A stretch of DNA of 64,000 nucleotides from CBDFHJ01 sp965247635 (GTDB lineage Bacteria > Chloroflexota > Dehalococcoidia > Lucifugimonadales > Australimonadaceae), in the NCBI GenBank assembly GCA_965247635.1, contig CBDFHJ010000008.1, positions 495,269-559,268 on the forward strand. The letters are read 5' to 3'. Both the position numbers and the translations under genes were made by a program. The notes under the pieces are model-generated. The model ran no database searches and had not been told where the DNA came from. It saw only the letters and a list, made by a program, of their open reading frames with translations. The stretch's first letter is position 1. Each line of letters starts with the position of its first letter. This document shows, in pieces, positions 27,707 to 36,815 of this stretch.

Positions 27707-27707
27707 T
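27662..27707 (+). repeat. att-like direct repeat, left copy (inside tRNA-Arg)
   Basis: 46 bp from the anticodon loop through the CCA end plus one base, repeated at 34575-34620 with 45/46 identity and the same orientation. Classic signature of an element integrated into a tRNA 3' end that restores the gene. Confidence 0.85.
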
Positions 27708-27753
27708 CGTTACCATCTTTCACGAGTTCGGCTAATTAGTAAACGTCACCACA

Positions 27754-27946
27754 CTAGGGGCCTTCTAGGTCTATATACCTGGCGGGCGTAACAACGGTTA
27801 TCCCATGTTGGTGGTTCAAGTCACCTGCATGCTCCAACCATTGCTCGCGTCGCGTGACTAGATATGTACTTCTGGATCTTATTGCATCTTCTATGAATAC
27901 CTTATGCTCTTGTCGTACGCCCGCTACCGTGGGCTTAGGGTCAAGA
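27754..27946 (-). pseudogene. PIN-like protein gene, 3' portion (split by ISs)
   Basis: C-terminal about 63 residues (CCTAAGCCC onwards: PKPTVAGVRQEHKVFIEDAI, then TYLVTRREQW, ending YIDLEGP). The DAI...YLVTRRE pattern resembles the C-terminal acidic/strand region of PIN nucleases. Reading frame continues exactly from the 5' portion at 31327-31609 when the IS stack and one copy of the 8-bp duplication are removed. Confidence 0.7.
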
Positions 27947-28118
27947 GAGGTTACGTCAATAGGTGTGTAAACGACATCAGGCGGCGACCTTCTCAGCCGT
28001 TGATTCAATGGCGATTCCATCCGCATACAGAAGTGGCTCCGGAAATCTGAACAGGGGGATAAGTGGAATCGCTGCCTGATTGAGGGCATGATAGTGCTCT
28101 CGGAGACAGGAGCGAGAG

Positions 28119-28424
28119 ATGAGGAGACGACCCCGCCGTAACCACTCGGCAGAGTTCAAGGCGAAGGTGGCTCTTGCCGCAGTACGCGGCGACCGGACAC
28201 TTTCGGAGCTGGCAAGCCAGTTCGATGTGCACCCGAACCAGATCACGCAATGGAAGACCCAGTTGCTGGATCGGGCGGCGCAGTTATTTGGCGCCGGGAC
28301 AGGGCAGGCTGAAAAGCCGGTAGATATGAAGGTCCTTCACGCTAAGATCGGTGAGCTTGCGTTGGAGAACGATTTTTTAGAGGCCGCGCTCACGAAGGCG
28401 GGATTGCCGGGCGCAAGGCGATGA
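28119..28424 (+). CDS. IS3 OrfA (copy 2)
   Basis: Identical in protein sequence to the OrfA at 23991; HTH plus coiled coil, ATGA overlap with orfB. Confidence 0.92.
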   Translation: MRRRPRRNHSAEFKAKVALAAVRGDRTLSELASQFDVHPNQITQWKTQLLDRAAQLFGAGTGQAEKPVDMKVLHAKIGELALENDFLEAALTKAGLPGARR

Positions 28425-29248
28425 TCGACCGTGATCACAAGCTGCCTCTCGCCCGCCAGGCAAAGGCAGTGGGCATCAGCCGCGGGAGCATCTACTACCG
28501 GCCACGGCCGGTGGGCGAAGCCGGTCTCGGACTGATGCGCCGCATCGATGAGCTGCACCTTGAGTATCCGTTTGCAGGCAGTAGGATGATGCGAGGCCTG
28601 CTCCGCCAGGAGGGACTCTCCTCCGGGCGTAGGCACATCGCCACACTGATGCGGCGGATGGGCATCGAGGCGCTGTACCGCAAGCCCAACACCAGCCGGC
28701 GACGGCCCGGCCATACGGTGTATCCGTACCTGCTGCGCGGGCTTGAGGTGAGCAGGCCCAACCAGGTGTGGGCAATGGATATCACGTACATTCCGATGGC
28801 CAGGGGGTTCGTGTACCTAGCCGCAGTGATGGACTGGCATAGCCGCAAGGTGCTGGCCTGGCGGGTATCGGTCACAATGGACGCAGACTTCTGCGTGGAG
28901 GCGCTCGAAGAATCCCTGGGACGCCACGGCGCGCCGGAGATATTCAACACAGATCAGGGAAGCCAGTTCACAAGTGACGCCTTCACCGGCCTGCTGAAAG
29001 CCAATGGGATCCAGATCAGCATGGACGGGAAGGGAAGCTGGAAGGATAATGTGTTCGTCGAACGGCTGTGGAAGAGCGTCAAGTACGAGGAGGTGTACCT
29101 GAGAGCCTACGAATCGGTCCCGGAAGCCAGAACTGGACTCGGGCGGTACTTCGAGTTTTACAATGCCGGACGGCCCCATTCGAGCCTTGGGGGAATGACG
29201 CCGGACCAGTTCTTTGACAGAGCGCCTGCCGAGTCCGCGGCGGCCTAA
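28421..29248 (+). CDS. IS3 OrfB transposase (copy 2)
   Basis: Identical in protein sequence to the OrfB at 24293, with an intact DDE triad. Confidence 0.95.
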   Translation: MIDRDHKLPLARQAKAVGISRGSIYYRPRPVGEAGLGLMRRIDELHLEYPFAGSRMMRGLLRQEGLSSGRRHIATLMRRMGIEALYRKPNTSRRRPGHTVYPYLLRGLEVSRPNQVWAMDITYIPMARGFVYLAAVMDWHSRKVLAWRVSVTMDADFCVEALEESLGRHGAPEIFNTDQGSQFTSDAFTGLLKANGIQISMDGKGSWKDNVFVERLWKSVKYEEVYLRAYESVPEARTGLGRYFEFYNAGRPHSSLGGMTPDQFFDRAPAESAAA

Positions 29249-29404
29249 CGCACGGCAGCGTGATTCCACTTATCAAACCGGGCAGCGCTGTTCAGACAAA
29301 CGAGACCACCTCTTACTGTGCACCAAGATAGACGTCTTCGATCAACTCAGGGGCCTTCAGACGCCTGAAGCGCTGAGGTTACGTCAATAGGTGTGTAAAC
29401 GACA

Positions 29405-29958
29405 TCAGGCGGCGACCTTCTCAGCCGTTGATTCAATGGCGATTCCATCCGCATACTGTGCACCGAGATAGACGTCTTCGATCAACTCAGGGGCCTTCAG
29501 ACGCCTGAAGCGCTGTTCGGCGACCATCAACATTTTCCAGATCACCGCTATCGCCCGATCGACCCTCTTGTAGCGCTTGGCGGCATCGGTCCGAAGCCTG
29601 AGGGCCGCGAAGGGTGATTCTACCGGGTTCGTCGTGCGAAGGTGCCCCCAGTGCTCCTTTGGGAAGTCATAGAAGGTGACCATGCGGTCCCAGTCCCGCT
29701 CCAAGGCCTCTGAGGCAGCCTCGTAGGAATGGTCGCCGCACCACCTGGTGAACACCGTCCTGAGCCGCTCAGCCTCTGTCCGAGTCGGCGCGTAGGGGAT
29801 AGTACGCAGCATGAGCTTGGCCTGGTCCTGTTGTCGCTTTGGAAGCTTGGCGAGCACGTTTACGATCTTGTGGTTCCAGCAGCGTTGCTCTGCCGCCTGC
29901 GGATAGACGTTGCGCAGAGCTCCCCAGATGCCCAGGTGTCCGTCCCCAACCACCAGCC
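29405..29958 (-). pseudogene. IS256 transposase, C-terminal fragment
   Basis: Carries about the last 180 residues of the transposase (from VVGDGHLGIW to the stop). The N-terminal part is replaced by the terminus of the next IS256 copy at 29959. Lacks the first catalytic Asp, so inactive. Confidence 0.9.
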
Positions 29959-31326
29959 GAGGTTACGTCAATAGGTGTGTAAACGACATCAGGCGGCGAC
30001 CTTCTCAGCCGTTGATTCAATGGCGATTCCATCCGCATACTGTGCACCGAGATAGACGTCTTCGATCAACTCAGGGGCCTTCAGACGCCTGAAGCGCTGT
30101 TCGGCGACCATCAACATTTTCCAGATCACCGCTATCGCCCGATCGACCCTCTTGTAGCGCTTGGCGGCATCGGTCCGAAGCCTGAGGGCCGCGAAGGGTG
30201 ATTCTACCGGGTTCGTCGTGCGAAGGTGCCCCCAGTGCTCCTTTGGGAAGTCATAGAAGGTGACCATGCGGTCCCAGTCCCGCTCCAAGGCCTCTGAGGC
30301 CGCCTCGTAGGAGTGGTCGCCGCACCACCTGGTGAACACCGTCCTGAGCCGCTCAGCCTCTGTCCGAGTCGGCGCGTAGGGGATAGTACGCAGCATGAGC
30401 TTGGCCTGGCCCTGTTGTCGCTTTGGAAGCTTGGCGAGCACGTTTACGATCTTGTGGTTCCAGCAGCGTTGCTCTGCCGCCTGCGGATAGACGTTGCGCA
30501 GAGCTCCCCAGATGCCCAGGTGTCCGTCCCCAACCACCAGCCTCGGGCACTCCAGCCCGCGGCGCCTCATGTCCCTGAGCACATCGGACCAGTTCTCTGT
30601 GGACTCCCTGTATCCGGGAACAGCGCTCACCACCACCTTGCTCCCGTCGCTCAGGGCCGCCACCACCACCAGTACTGCCGCCTTCTCCTTCTCAAGACCA
30701 GCCTTGACGTAGACTCCATCCACCCACATGTAGACCACTTCCAGGTCATCTAGGGGCCGGCTGCGCCATTGGGCAAGCTCATCGTTCCACTTGGACTTCA
30801 ACCGGGCCACCGTGCTCGCCGATACCGGTGCGTCCTCTCCCAGCAGCCCCCGCAAAGCCAGATCGAAGTCGCCTTCGGATAGACCGTGCAGGTACAGCTC
30901 GGGGATCAACTCAGCAACCTTCCTGGTCCTGTTGACGAACAGCGGCAGCAGCCGGCTCTCGAACTGCTCCTCGGTATCGCGGACTCGCGGCCGCCTCAGC
31001 TGTATCGTTCCCGAACTCAGCGTAAGCCTCCGGGCTCTGCCGTATCCGTTCCGATAGCCGGTATCGTTGTCCGAGTCGGATCTGAGCGCCGACTTCGCCC
31101 TTCCCAGAAACGCCGTCACCTCCTCCTCCAGCAACTCCTGGATCAGCCTCTGGACCTGGCTTCGCACCCAATCCTCCAACTGCTCCCACTCCGGCCTTGA
31201 CTCCGACCTACTCTCAGTGCTTTCCTTCCTCATGGGCGGTCTATCTCCTCTCTTGGGCCTCGAGCCCGTGTTGTTCAGAGAGAGGGTACACCGCCTGACT
31301 GTTTACACACTTTTTGAAGATGCCTC
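29959..31326 (-). mobile_element. IS256-family element, copy C (complete, 1368 bp)
   Basis: Both terminal repeats present (GAGGTTACG at left; gaagatgcctc at right, with one G in place of A). Holds an intact transposase and is the right-most member of the stack. Confidence 0.9.
29989..31233 (-). CDS. IS256-family transposase (copy C)
   Basis: 414 residues, intact DDE transposase, near-identical to copy A (differences such as QELLEEE for QELPEEE and KRQQGQ for KRQQDQ). Confidence 0.95.
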   Translation of the reverse strand: MRKESTESRSESRPEWEQLEDWVRSQVQRLIQELLEEEVTAFLGRAKSALRSDSDNDTGYRNGYGRARRLTLSSGTIQLRRPRVRDTEEQFESRLLPLFVNRTRKVAELIPELYLHGLSEGDFDLALRGLLGEDAPVSASTVARLKSKWNDELAQWRSRPLDDLEVVYMWVDGVYVKAGLEKEKAAVLVVVAALSDGSKVVVSAVPGYRESTENWSDVLRDMRRRGLECPRLVVGDGHLGIWGALRNVYPQAAEQRCWNHKIVNVLAKLPKRQQGQAKLMLRTIPYAPTRTEAERLRTVFTRWCGDHSYEAASEALERDWDRMVTFYDFPKEHWGHLRTTNPVESPFAALRLRTDAAKRYKRVDRAIAVIWKMLMVAEQRFRRLKAPELIEDVYLGAQYADGIAIESTAEKVAA

Positions 31327-31609
31327 AATCAAGATTCCTAACCTCAACGATAATCCCCTCGTGACTCAATTGCTGGATAGCCCAGATCAGGGTGTCAATT
31401 GTTATTTCAGCTTGGGGTGCCTGAGTTTCATACTCCCCAGATATGCTGTGCCTAGTGGCCTTGTGTGTAATCACGACCTTATGGCCGTTTGATTTGATGA
31501 CATTGTATAGAGAGCCTGGTCTTGGGATGTCGCCAAGTGCGGCACTAATTAGCCCCTGATAAAAGACAAAGGAATTCAAGACGATTCTTGTTCCGCGTGG
31601 TTCCGGCAC
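31327..31609 (-). pseudogene. PIN-like protein gene, 5' portion (split by ISs)
   Basis: N-terminal about 94 residues (TRIVLNSFVFYQGLISAAL, then VITHKATRHSISGEYE) ending at the IS junction in VRNL-D. RIVLxxxVF with LISAAL is the first strand-helix of PIN domains, although the usual first Asp is Asn here. With the 3' portion at 27754-27946 it gives a protein of about 157 residues. The ATG is only 3 nt past the ATPase stop, so it was the second gene of a two-gene operon. Confidence 0.7.
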
Positions 31610-31612
31610 AGC

Positions 31613-32638
31613 CTAACCCTCGGTCAGGGCATTTAGGGCATCCTTTAGCAAGTCTCGCTCGATGTCCAAAAAGGAAGGGATCCATCCCTCAATGTGACCT
31701 GAAGAAGTAACTTGAAGCGGTGTAACTGTGGTTCCTACTTGTTCCTTCTGCACGTGATAGATGTTTATATCATCGGAATTTATCTGTTTGTTACATACCG
31801 CCCTTCCTAGCGCGACTAAGAGGAATTGGCTGTGAGTGCTCGAAATGATTTGTTTTCCCTGAACCAGAGCGGCTGCAAACAAATCAACGACCTTTACTTG
31901 ATGTTCAGGATGGAGGCTGATTTCTGGTTCTTCAATTAAGAAGATGCTGCTCGGAGGGGTGCCAAGCAGGTTCGCAACTAGAGTCAGAGCCTGGCGAGCC
32001 CCGTGGCTAGCAAGCCGGCCTCGTAGGAGCGTTTCGAAGTCCTTATATATTATGGTTAGCCCTCCATCTCGAAGACCAGTCCACAAATCAGAGATTCCAA
32101 ACTCAGCAGCCCATTCGCCAATCTGACTCTTTTGAGCCATGAATTCGGCGTCATTGAGGTGGACAAGGAAAGAAGTTAGGTGTTCACCATAAGGTCCTGA
32201 CCATCTGTTTCCTCGACGCAACGGTATCTCTGCGTGTGGGATGTTCCCACGCAGTGCCGACATGAAGAAAACTTTTTGCCTCAATTGCTGAAGTATCTGC
32301 CTTCGCGTGTATGCAGAGCTAGATTGCTCAGGAATAGGCAAGTCATTTCGTAAATAAGCGATTAGCGCGCGAGGCATGGCCACCCGGGCACCGACGTTGT
32401 TCTCTAGTCCGAACTGGACGGTCCAGCTGGCGCGGCTCATATGTCCCAGTTCTCGGGCTTCAGGCGTATGCGGCAGGCGGTCAAAACCAAATTGAGGCCC
32501 GACTGACATAATCGCCTCTAGGATGCTGGATTTGCCTCCGCCATTGGGGCCCACAAGAAGTGTGAACGGCCTCAAGTTCAGCCTAACGCCCTCGCTGCCG
32601 ATGCTTTTGAAATTTGTTATGCGCAGGTTGGTCAGCAT
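31613..32638 (-). CDS. AAA ATPase of the RecF/OLD-like (AAA_21) type
   Basis: 341 residues. LTNLRITNFKSIG start, Walker A GPNGGGKS (30-37), then ABC-like signature region (GLTIIYKDFETLLRGRLASHG), Walker B SSIFLIEEPEISLHPEHQ (about 230-245) and the following H-loop IISSTHSQFLL. No TOPRIM domain, unlike full OLD nucleases. Such stand-alone ATPases pair with nuclease effectors in phage-defence modules; here the partner is the PIN-like gene 3 nt downstream, now split by ISs. AAGTGGA ribosome site. Confidence 0.85.
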   Translation of the reverse strand: MLTNLRITNFKSIGSEGVRLNLRPFTLLVGPNGGGKSSILEAIMSVGPQFGFDRLPHTPEARELGHMSRASWTVQFGLENNVGARVAMPRALIAYLRNDLPIPEQSSSAYTRRQILQQLRQKVFFMSALRGNIPHAEIPLRRGNRWSGPYGEHLTSFLVHLNDAEFMAQKSQIGEWAAEFGISDLWTGLRDGGLTIIYKDFETLLRGRLASHGARQALTLVANLLGTPPSSIFLIEEPEISLHPEHQVKVVDLFAAALVQGKQIISSTHSQFLLVALGRAVCNKQINSDDINIYHVQKEQVGTTVTPLQVTSSGHIEGWIPSFLDIERDLLKDALNALTEG

Positions 32639-32932
32639 TCCACTTAACGACTCCGAATGTTATCGGGGACTCGACGATCGCCCCTCAAGTTTAACGCAAA
32701 CCCAGGTAATCTCGTACTGGCGACACGCGACAGCGGGTCTCAGTGGCTAGAACAGACGGTGTTGCTCTCCGTTCAGACCCGATTCACGGAACCCCTTGCT
32801 CCTTCTATGGTGACCCATGTTATATATCAAAGTCGGCAATCATCTTGCACGAGCTCGTCACACTCATCGAGGCTGCGGCCTACTTCGGTCTGTCAGCCTT
32901 CACTCGAAAATCAAAGCCGTTGTGTTCGCTAG

Positions 32933-33082
32933 TCACAGGAGGCGCTAGCCGATCTGGCGGGAGTGCATAGGACCTACATAGGGATGCTAGAGAGAGGTAA
33001 AGCGAATCCCAGCTTGGCTGTGGTAGCCGCAATTGCTCAAGCCCTGGGCGTCACCGTAGGGGCGTTGCTCGAACCGGTCTAA
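32933..33082 (+). pseudogene. XRE-family HTH regulator remnant
   Basis: 49 codons of a lambda-repressor-like HTH: SQEALADLAGVHRTYIGMLE, then ERGKANPSLAVVAAIAQALG and a normal stop. The frame upstream is closed by TAG at 32930-32932 exactly where the first helix should continue (CVR-stop-SQE), so the N-terminus is lost. Would have regulated the adjacent restriction-like gene. Confidence 0.7.
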
Positions 33083-33237
33083 ACGCGAGAAAGCTGCTCC
33101 CCGGAGTTTAGCTATCGAAGAGCGCGTGGGCCTATTGGTGTGTAACGTCAATGTTAATGTGACCTAGCAAGGAGCGACGAGGACATTGCCACATATTCAA
33201 GCGAGAACTAGCTATTTACGAATCACCTGTTCCTGAC

Positions 33238-34299
33238 TTAGAGATTAACTACCCGGACTGCGGCGCCAATTTGACTGAACCAAGTGCCGGTCTTAGGACC
33301 TCCGCATACCGTGTGGTCTGTCCACCAAGAAATTAACATCCCTAAATGGGCCTCGACGTACTCAACCAGACCAGGATGATCAGGTTCAGCGTCGAGGAGT
33401 ATACAAAGGTCAGCATCGCGGAAGCGTTCCTCGCCGAAGTATTTGTATTCGTGGAGCTGACCCACCGCGTGTCTGACTGCTAGCAGCGGTGATTTCGGGC
33501 CGACCGTCTTCGCTTCAATAATCAATGGAGCAGGTTCGGCGAGGGCCATGTCGAGAGGGAATGGGTTTTCGGGCAGCAATCCTCGTTGGGACAGCCAAGC
33601 TGAGACTCCATTAACGAGCGCAGCATGACGCCGAGTGACACGGCGGTGACCTCCTTGAATGTGGGCCCAGTATTCACTTGCGGATTGGTCTCGATAGTTT
33701 GGTTCCGAAGTTGAAGAAGCGAGAGAGTCGTTGAGCGTGTTAAGTTCTTCCTGTCGATCTTCTAACCTGCTGGCTAGTTCACGTAATTGTCCGAATCTAG
33801 CCACGAATTCAGCGGGCATTTTAGTCAAGTAAGCGTCGTTGCCCCTCAGGGTATTGCCATACTTCATGAAAGGCGAAGCGACTCTCGCATAAGATCGACG
33901 TTTTTGAGAATTCCAATTGACAATCCATTCTGAATCAATTGGGCTTGACCTCAATTGTTCCAGGCTTAGAGGCGCGTCGGACCAGACAGTGCCTGATAGT
34001 GGTAAAAGCCAGCTAGGTACACGGAGGCCCCTCCATTCTGGTCTCCTCACAATGTGTGGGGTCCAATCCATTACACCAGACTCAAGTGGACCTCCGGCAA
34101 CCGATGCTGCGATGAACGCCCTTCCTCGATAGTGGAACACAATGTCCCCAGGCCTAACATCAGCAACAAGGGAGTAGTGCCAGACGCTTCGCCCGTCCTG
34201 ACGATGCTGTGGTGTCCTGAGGTCCACACCAATGTCATCTCGGTCTGTGATTTCGCACCAATAGCGTTCTGCAGGGTGATTGTCCCACCAGTCTGGCAT
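33238..34299 (-). CDS. EVE/PUA-like domain fused to PD-(D/E)XK nuclease, putative modification-dependent restriction enzyme
   Basis: 353 residues, GGAGG ribosome site 8 nt before ATG. The N-terminal about 110 residues (RYWCEITDRDDIGVDLRTPQ, VRPGDIVFHYRG, FIAASVAGG) have the EVE/PUA-like pattern used to read modified bases. The middle is helical and charged (ASRLEDRQEELNTL). The C-terminal nuclease core has PLDMALAEPAP (Asp about 250), IIEAKT (ExK about 260) and HAVGQLHEYKYF, the classic restriction-nuclease D-ExK plus QLxEY helix. Expected role: cutting DNA with modified bases. It lies inside the tRNA-Arg island. I infer the function; no close named family recognised. Confidence 0.72.
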   Translation of the reverse strand: MPDWWDNHPAERYWCEITDRDDIGVDLRTPQHRQDGRSVWHYSLVADVRPGDIVFHYRGRAFIAASVAGGPLESGVMDWTPHIVRRPEWRGLRVPSWLLPLSGTVWSDAPLSLEQLRSSPIDSEWIVNWNSQKRRSYARVASPFMKYGNTLRGNDAYLTKMPAEFVARFGQLRELASRLEDRQEELNTLNDSLASSTSEPNYRDQSASEYWAHIQGGHRRVTRRHAALVNGVSAWLSQRGLLPENPFPLDMALAEPAPLIIEAKTVGPKSPLLAVRHAVGQLHEYKYFGEERFRDADLCILLDAEPDHPGLVEYVEAHLGMLISWWTDHTVCGGPKTGTWFSQIGAAVRVVNL

Positions 34300-34774
34300 T
34301 TGGATGTCCTCCGAAGTCTAGCTATTGCCCTTACTACACATCTGCTAAGCATACTTTGGTGAAATCGAGATTCCAGTGTACGAAAAATTCGCGCAGCAGC
34401 ATTAGTAGTAACTTACTCGTACCAATTCAAGGCACCTCCCGTTCAGTTTGCCGGCATTCTGCCGACCAGCTGTCCGACATGGACCATCACTGGCCTTCAC
34501 TAATAATAACCTAAACTAGACCACGAAGCATTCGAGGGCATAGACCAACAGGGACTGACATAGCTGTGACCGAACTTCGGAACCGAGGGTCGTGAGTTCG
34601 ATTCCCACCGGGCGGGCCATGATTTATCCCATCATTAGCGCATGAATGAATGCTGCGCGCGGTGACAAGCAGTTGGCATTTTTATTCATTGCTAACAAAC
34701 GCACCTTAGCTAGTTTAGGATAGGGTGAAGAGGGAATAAGTGAGTTTGACTCAGGTTAGAAACCTAGGCGCCTG
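34300..34774. other. island right border and intergenic region
   Basis: 475 bp without a gene; AT-richer than the surroundings. Contains the right att-like repeat (34575-34620). Past it, 34621-34774 belongs to the host and precedes the DUF402 gene; no strong promoter is evident. Confidence 0.6.
34575..34620 (+). repeat. att-like direct repeat, right copy (tRNA-Arg 3' half)
   Basis: Duplicate of 27662-27707 with one G-to-A change in the T stem. It has no 5' half, so it is not a functional tRNA but the far junction of an integrated island. Confidence 0.85.
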
Positions 34775-35377
34775 ATGCATATCAAAAGATGGAAGCCTGG
34801 TACCCAGGCCGTTGTGCGTGGCTTGTGGAACGGCAAGATTCTAACGGCGTGGGCCATGACAGTGGTGCAGGATTCAGAGCAGGCCTTGGTGCTCTATCAT
34901 CCGGCCGGCACTCCATCCAAGCTACCGCATACTTACCCAGCAGTCCGTCTACCAGTTGGCGACTGGCAGCTACGTGATGCCAATTGGGAGATGCGCATGA
35001 TTCGAGTAATGTACTCAGGAGACCGGCACTCGTACGCATGGTTCCGGAAAGAAGATGGGTCATGCCTCTGGTATGTGAACCTCGAAAGCTACGAGCGCAC
35101 GTCCATCGGCATCGACTACCAGGACCATATGCTGGACATAGTCATCCAGCCGGATTTGACCACCTGGCGCTGGAAAGATGAAGACGAGCTTGCCGAGGCC
35201 ATCACCCTCGGATTCGTATCGCAGGCCCAGGCAGACGAGATTCGAGCGGAAGGGCAGCGCGCTCTGGCAAGACTGGAGGCCAGGAGCTCGCCTTTCGGAG
35301 ATGGTTGGGAGCGGTGGACGCCGGACCCAGCTTGGCCTATGCCGGAGCTGCCAGCCAACTGGCACGCCATCGAGTAG
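34775..35377 (+). CDS. DUF402-family protein (FomD/nucleoside-diphosphatase-like)
   Basis: 200 residues. DUF402 features: YAWFRKEDGSCLWYVNLE, YQDHMLDIVIQPDLTTWRWKDEDELAEA (Asp/Glu-rich metal site, about 112-142) and the GFVSQAQADEIRAEG helix. Related proteins hydrolyse nucleoside di/triphosphates or CMP conjugates with divalent metals. Only a weak ribosome site precedes the ATG. First host gene after the island. Confidence 0.8.
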   Translation: MHIKRWKPGTQAVVRGLWNGKILTAWAMTVVQDSEQALVLYHPAGTPSKLPHTYPAVRLPVGDWQLRDANWEMRMIRVMYSGDRHSYAWFRKEDGSCLWYVNLESYERTSIGIDYQDHMLDIVIQPDLTTWRWKDEDELAEAITLGFVSQAQADEIRAEGQRALARLEARSSPFGDGWERWTPDPAWPMPELPANWHAIE

Positions 35378-35678
35378 CTGGGATCACTATCATCTGCATG
35401 TTGCTAGCGTGCTACCGCGAAACTGGTGGCACAATCCATCGCCGCAGCGGCTTTGAAGACTGAACCCGCCTGGCCTGCACGGGTCAAAGCCAGCCACATG
35501 CTGGCGGGCCGTAGCCTGCTAAACAGACCACAGCTAATTTGCAACAAGCTTTGCCTTGGCCTCCGCTAAGGTCTGGTCAAAACGGACAGCAGCCGCGCGA
35601 CGAAACGTGCCGGTTTACGCTAAACATGTACCTAGGACAGTCATTCGGAACACCGGCACCGTGTCTCACGGTGCCCAT
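35378..35678. other. 301-bp intergenic region
   Basis: Gap between the convergent DUF402 and RNase D genes. A CACCGG/CCGGTG-type weak dyad and a GTGTCTCACGGTGCCC stretch near 35650 are seen; no gene or clear terminator. Confidence 0.4.
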
Positions 35679-36815
35679 TTAGACGAGAGACGCGTCCAGT
35701 GACGTAGCGAATTGTTCCCGTTGCCATTGTCGCACCTCAGGTGACGTGATCTCTGCACTCAATGTGAGAGGGGCCTTTGCGAGGCGTTCCAGGCTCACCA
35801 TCGGCCATAGTAGGGCTGGATCAATAGACAGCTGCCTCCCCAGGTTCACTCGCCAATTCTTCAGTACCTGCAATCGTTCGCTTTCGATCGGTGTCATCGA
35901 TCGTATGTTGCGCCGGATTCGATTACTAATCGGTGGATCCGTCAAACCCTTATGTAGCGCAGCACGCAAAAGCCTGCCAAAACGGGAGTCAACTTGCCTC
36001 CTAAGCGAAGGAATTGGGGCTAGATCAGAAAGGGGATTGGTTGCCAAATGGATGAAAGTTTCGTGCGGCAGAACGTAATAGGGAGGTCGGTTGAGACGCC
36101 GAGCCTCGGCTTCTCTCACCATGTACAGTCGTTTCAAGACCGCCTTTGCTTGCCCATCTAGCCTATGGATGCCTTTCATCGATAGAAACACCGTTTCCGG
36201 GTCCAGGGCAACGTAACGGACCTCTTCCAAGCGAGCGCACTCCTCAGAAACCCATTGTGTCCTTGCAAGAGTTCGGAGACTACCCTCGAGCGCCTTCTGG
36301 ATACTCAGCAGGTACCAGACATCCGTAGCCGCGTAATCCAAACCCTCCTGACTAAGCGGCCGACGAGACCAGTCGCTTTTTTGAATACGGGCATCTTTTG
36401 GGATGCGCACCCCCAGCAGCGTCTCGGTAAGGGCTGCCAGTCCGTTCTGCTCCATACCGACGAAACGGGCTGCGATGGACGTATCGAAGAGGTTCCGTAC
36501 CCGAAGTCCCCACTCTCTGTCGAGGCACCGTATGTCATACTCAGCGCCCTGAATTACCTTTACTACCGTTGCATCTGCCAATACTCCGCCTATCGGTTTC
36601 ATGTCATCAACTGCAAGCGTATCGATCAGGTAAACCTTGCTGGTGGTCGCCACTTGAACTAGGCAGACCCTCTCGGGGTATCTGTGCCGGCTGTTCGACT
36701 CGGTGTCCACAGCGATACAGCGCTCCCTGAGTAAGATAGGCGCTAGGTCAGAAACCTGGCTTGAGTTGGTCAAGAGTTCGATTGGAATCGACGGCCTGTG
36801 TTCCATAATGTCCAT
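35679..36815 (-). CDS. rnd: ribonuclease D (DEDDy 3'-5' exonuclease with HRDC)
   Basis: 378 residues. Exonuclease motifs: CIAVDTESNSRHR (Exo I, D-E, about 33-45), QGAEYDIRCLDREWG (Exo II), LFDTSIAARFVG and LSQEGLDYAATDVWYLL (Exo III with Tyr and Asp). The C-terminal HRDC-like region includes RRIRRN-type helices. Role: 3' trimming of tRNA and structured RNA. Monocistronic; no obvious ribosome site for the first ATG, a second in-frame ATG is 3 codons on. Confidence 0.9.
   Translation of the reverse strand: MDIMEHRPSIPIELLTNSSQVSDLAPILLRERCIAVDTESNSRHRYPERVCLVQVATTSKVYLIDTLAVDDMKPIGGVLADATVVKVIQGAEYDIRCLDREWGLRVRNLFDTSIAARFVGMEQNGLAALTETLLGVRIPKDARIQKSDWSRRPLSQEGLDYAATDVWYLLSIQKALEGSLRTLARTQWVSEECARLEEVRYVALDPETVFLSMKGIHRLDGQAKAVLKRLYMVREAEARRLNRPPYYVLPHETFIHLATNPLSDLAPIPSLRRQVDSRFGRLLRAALHKGLTDPPISNRIRRNIRSMTPIESERLQVLKNWRVNLGRQLSIDPALLWPMVSLERLAKAPLTLSAEITSPEVRQWQREQFATSLDASLV

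Larger units (their letters stand above)
28029..29313 (+). mobile_element. IS3-family element, copy 2
   Basis: Same 1285-bp length as copy 1, with identical OrfA and OrfB products. TAC duplicated at 28026-28028 and 29314-29316. Inserted into an IS256 left end. Confidence 0.92.
27947..31326. mobile_element. stack of nested IS256/IS3 insertions
   Basis: Order: IS256 left end (27947-28028), IS3 copy 2 (28029-29313, 3-bp duplication TAC), 58 bp more of the first IS256 after that duplication (29317-29374), a second IS256 left part (29375-29958), then a complete IS256 (29959-31326). All IS256 parts are in one orientation. The outer flanks are GGTCAAGA and AATCAAGA (6/8), consistent with the target duplication of the first insertion. 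The missing right ends imply later recombination among the repeats. Confidence 0.85.

Noticed and set aside
34575..34620. Second tRNA-Arg gene
   Set aside because: Only the 3' half is present and the T stem is broken by G-to-A; interpreted as an att duplicate.
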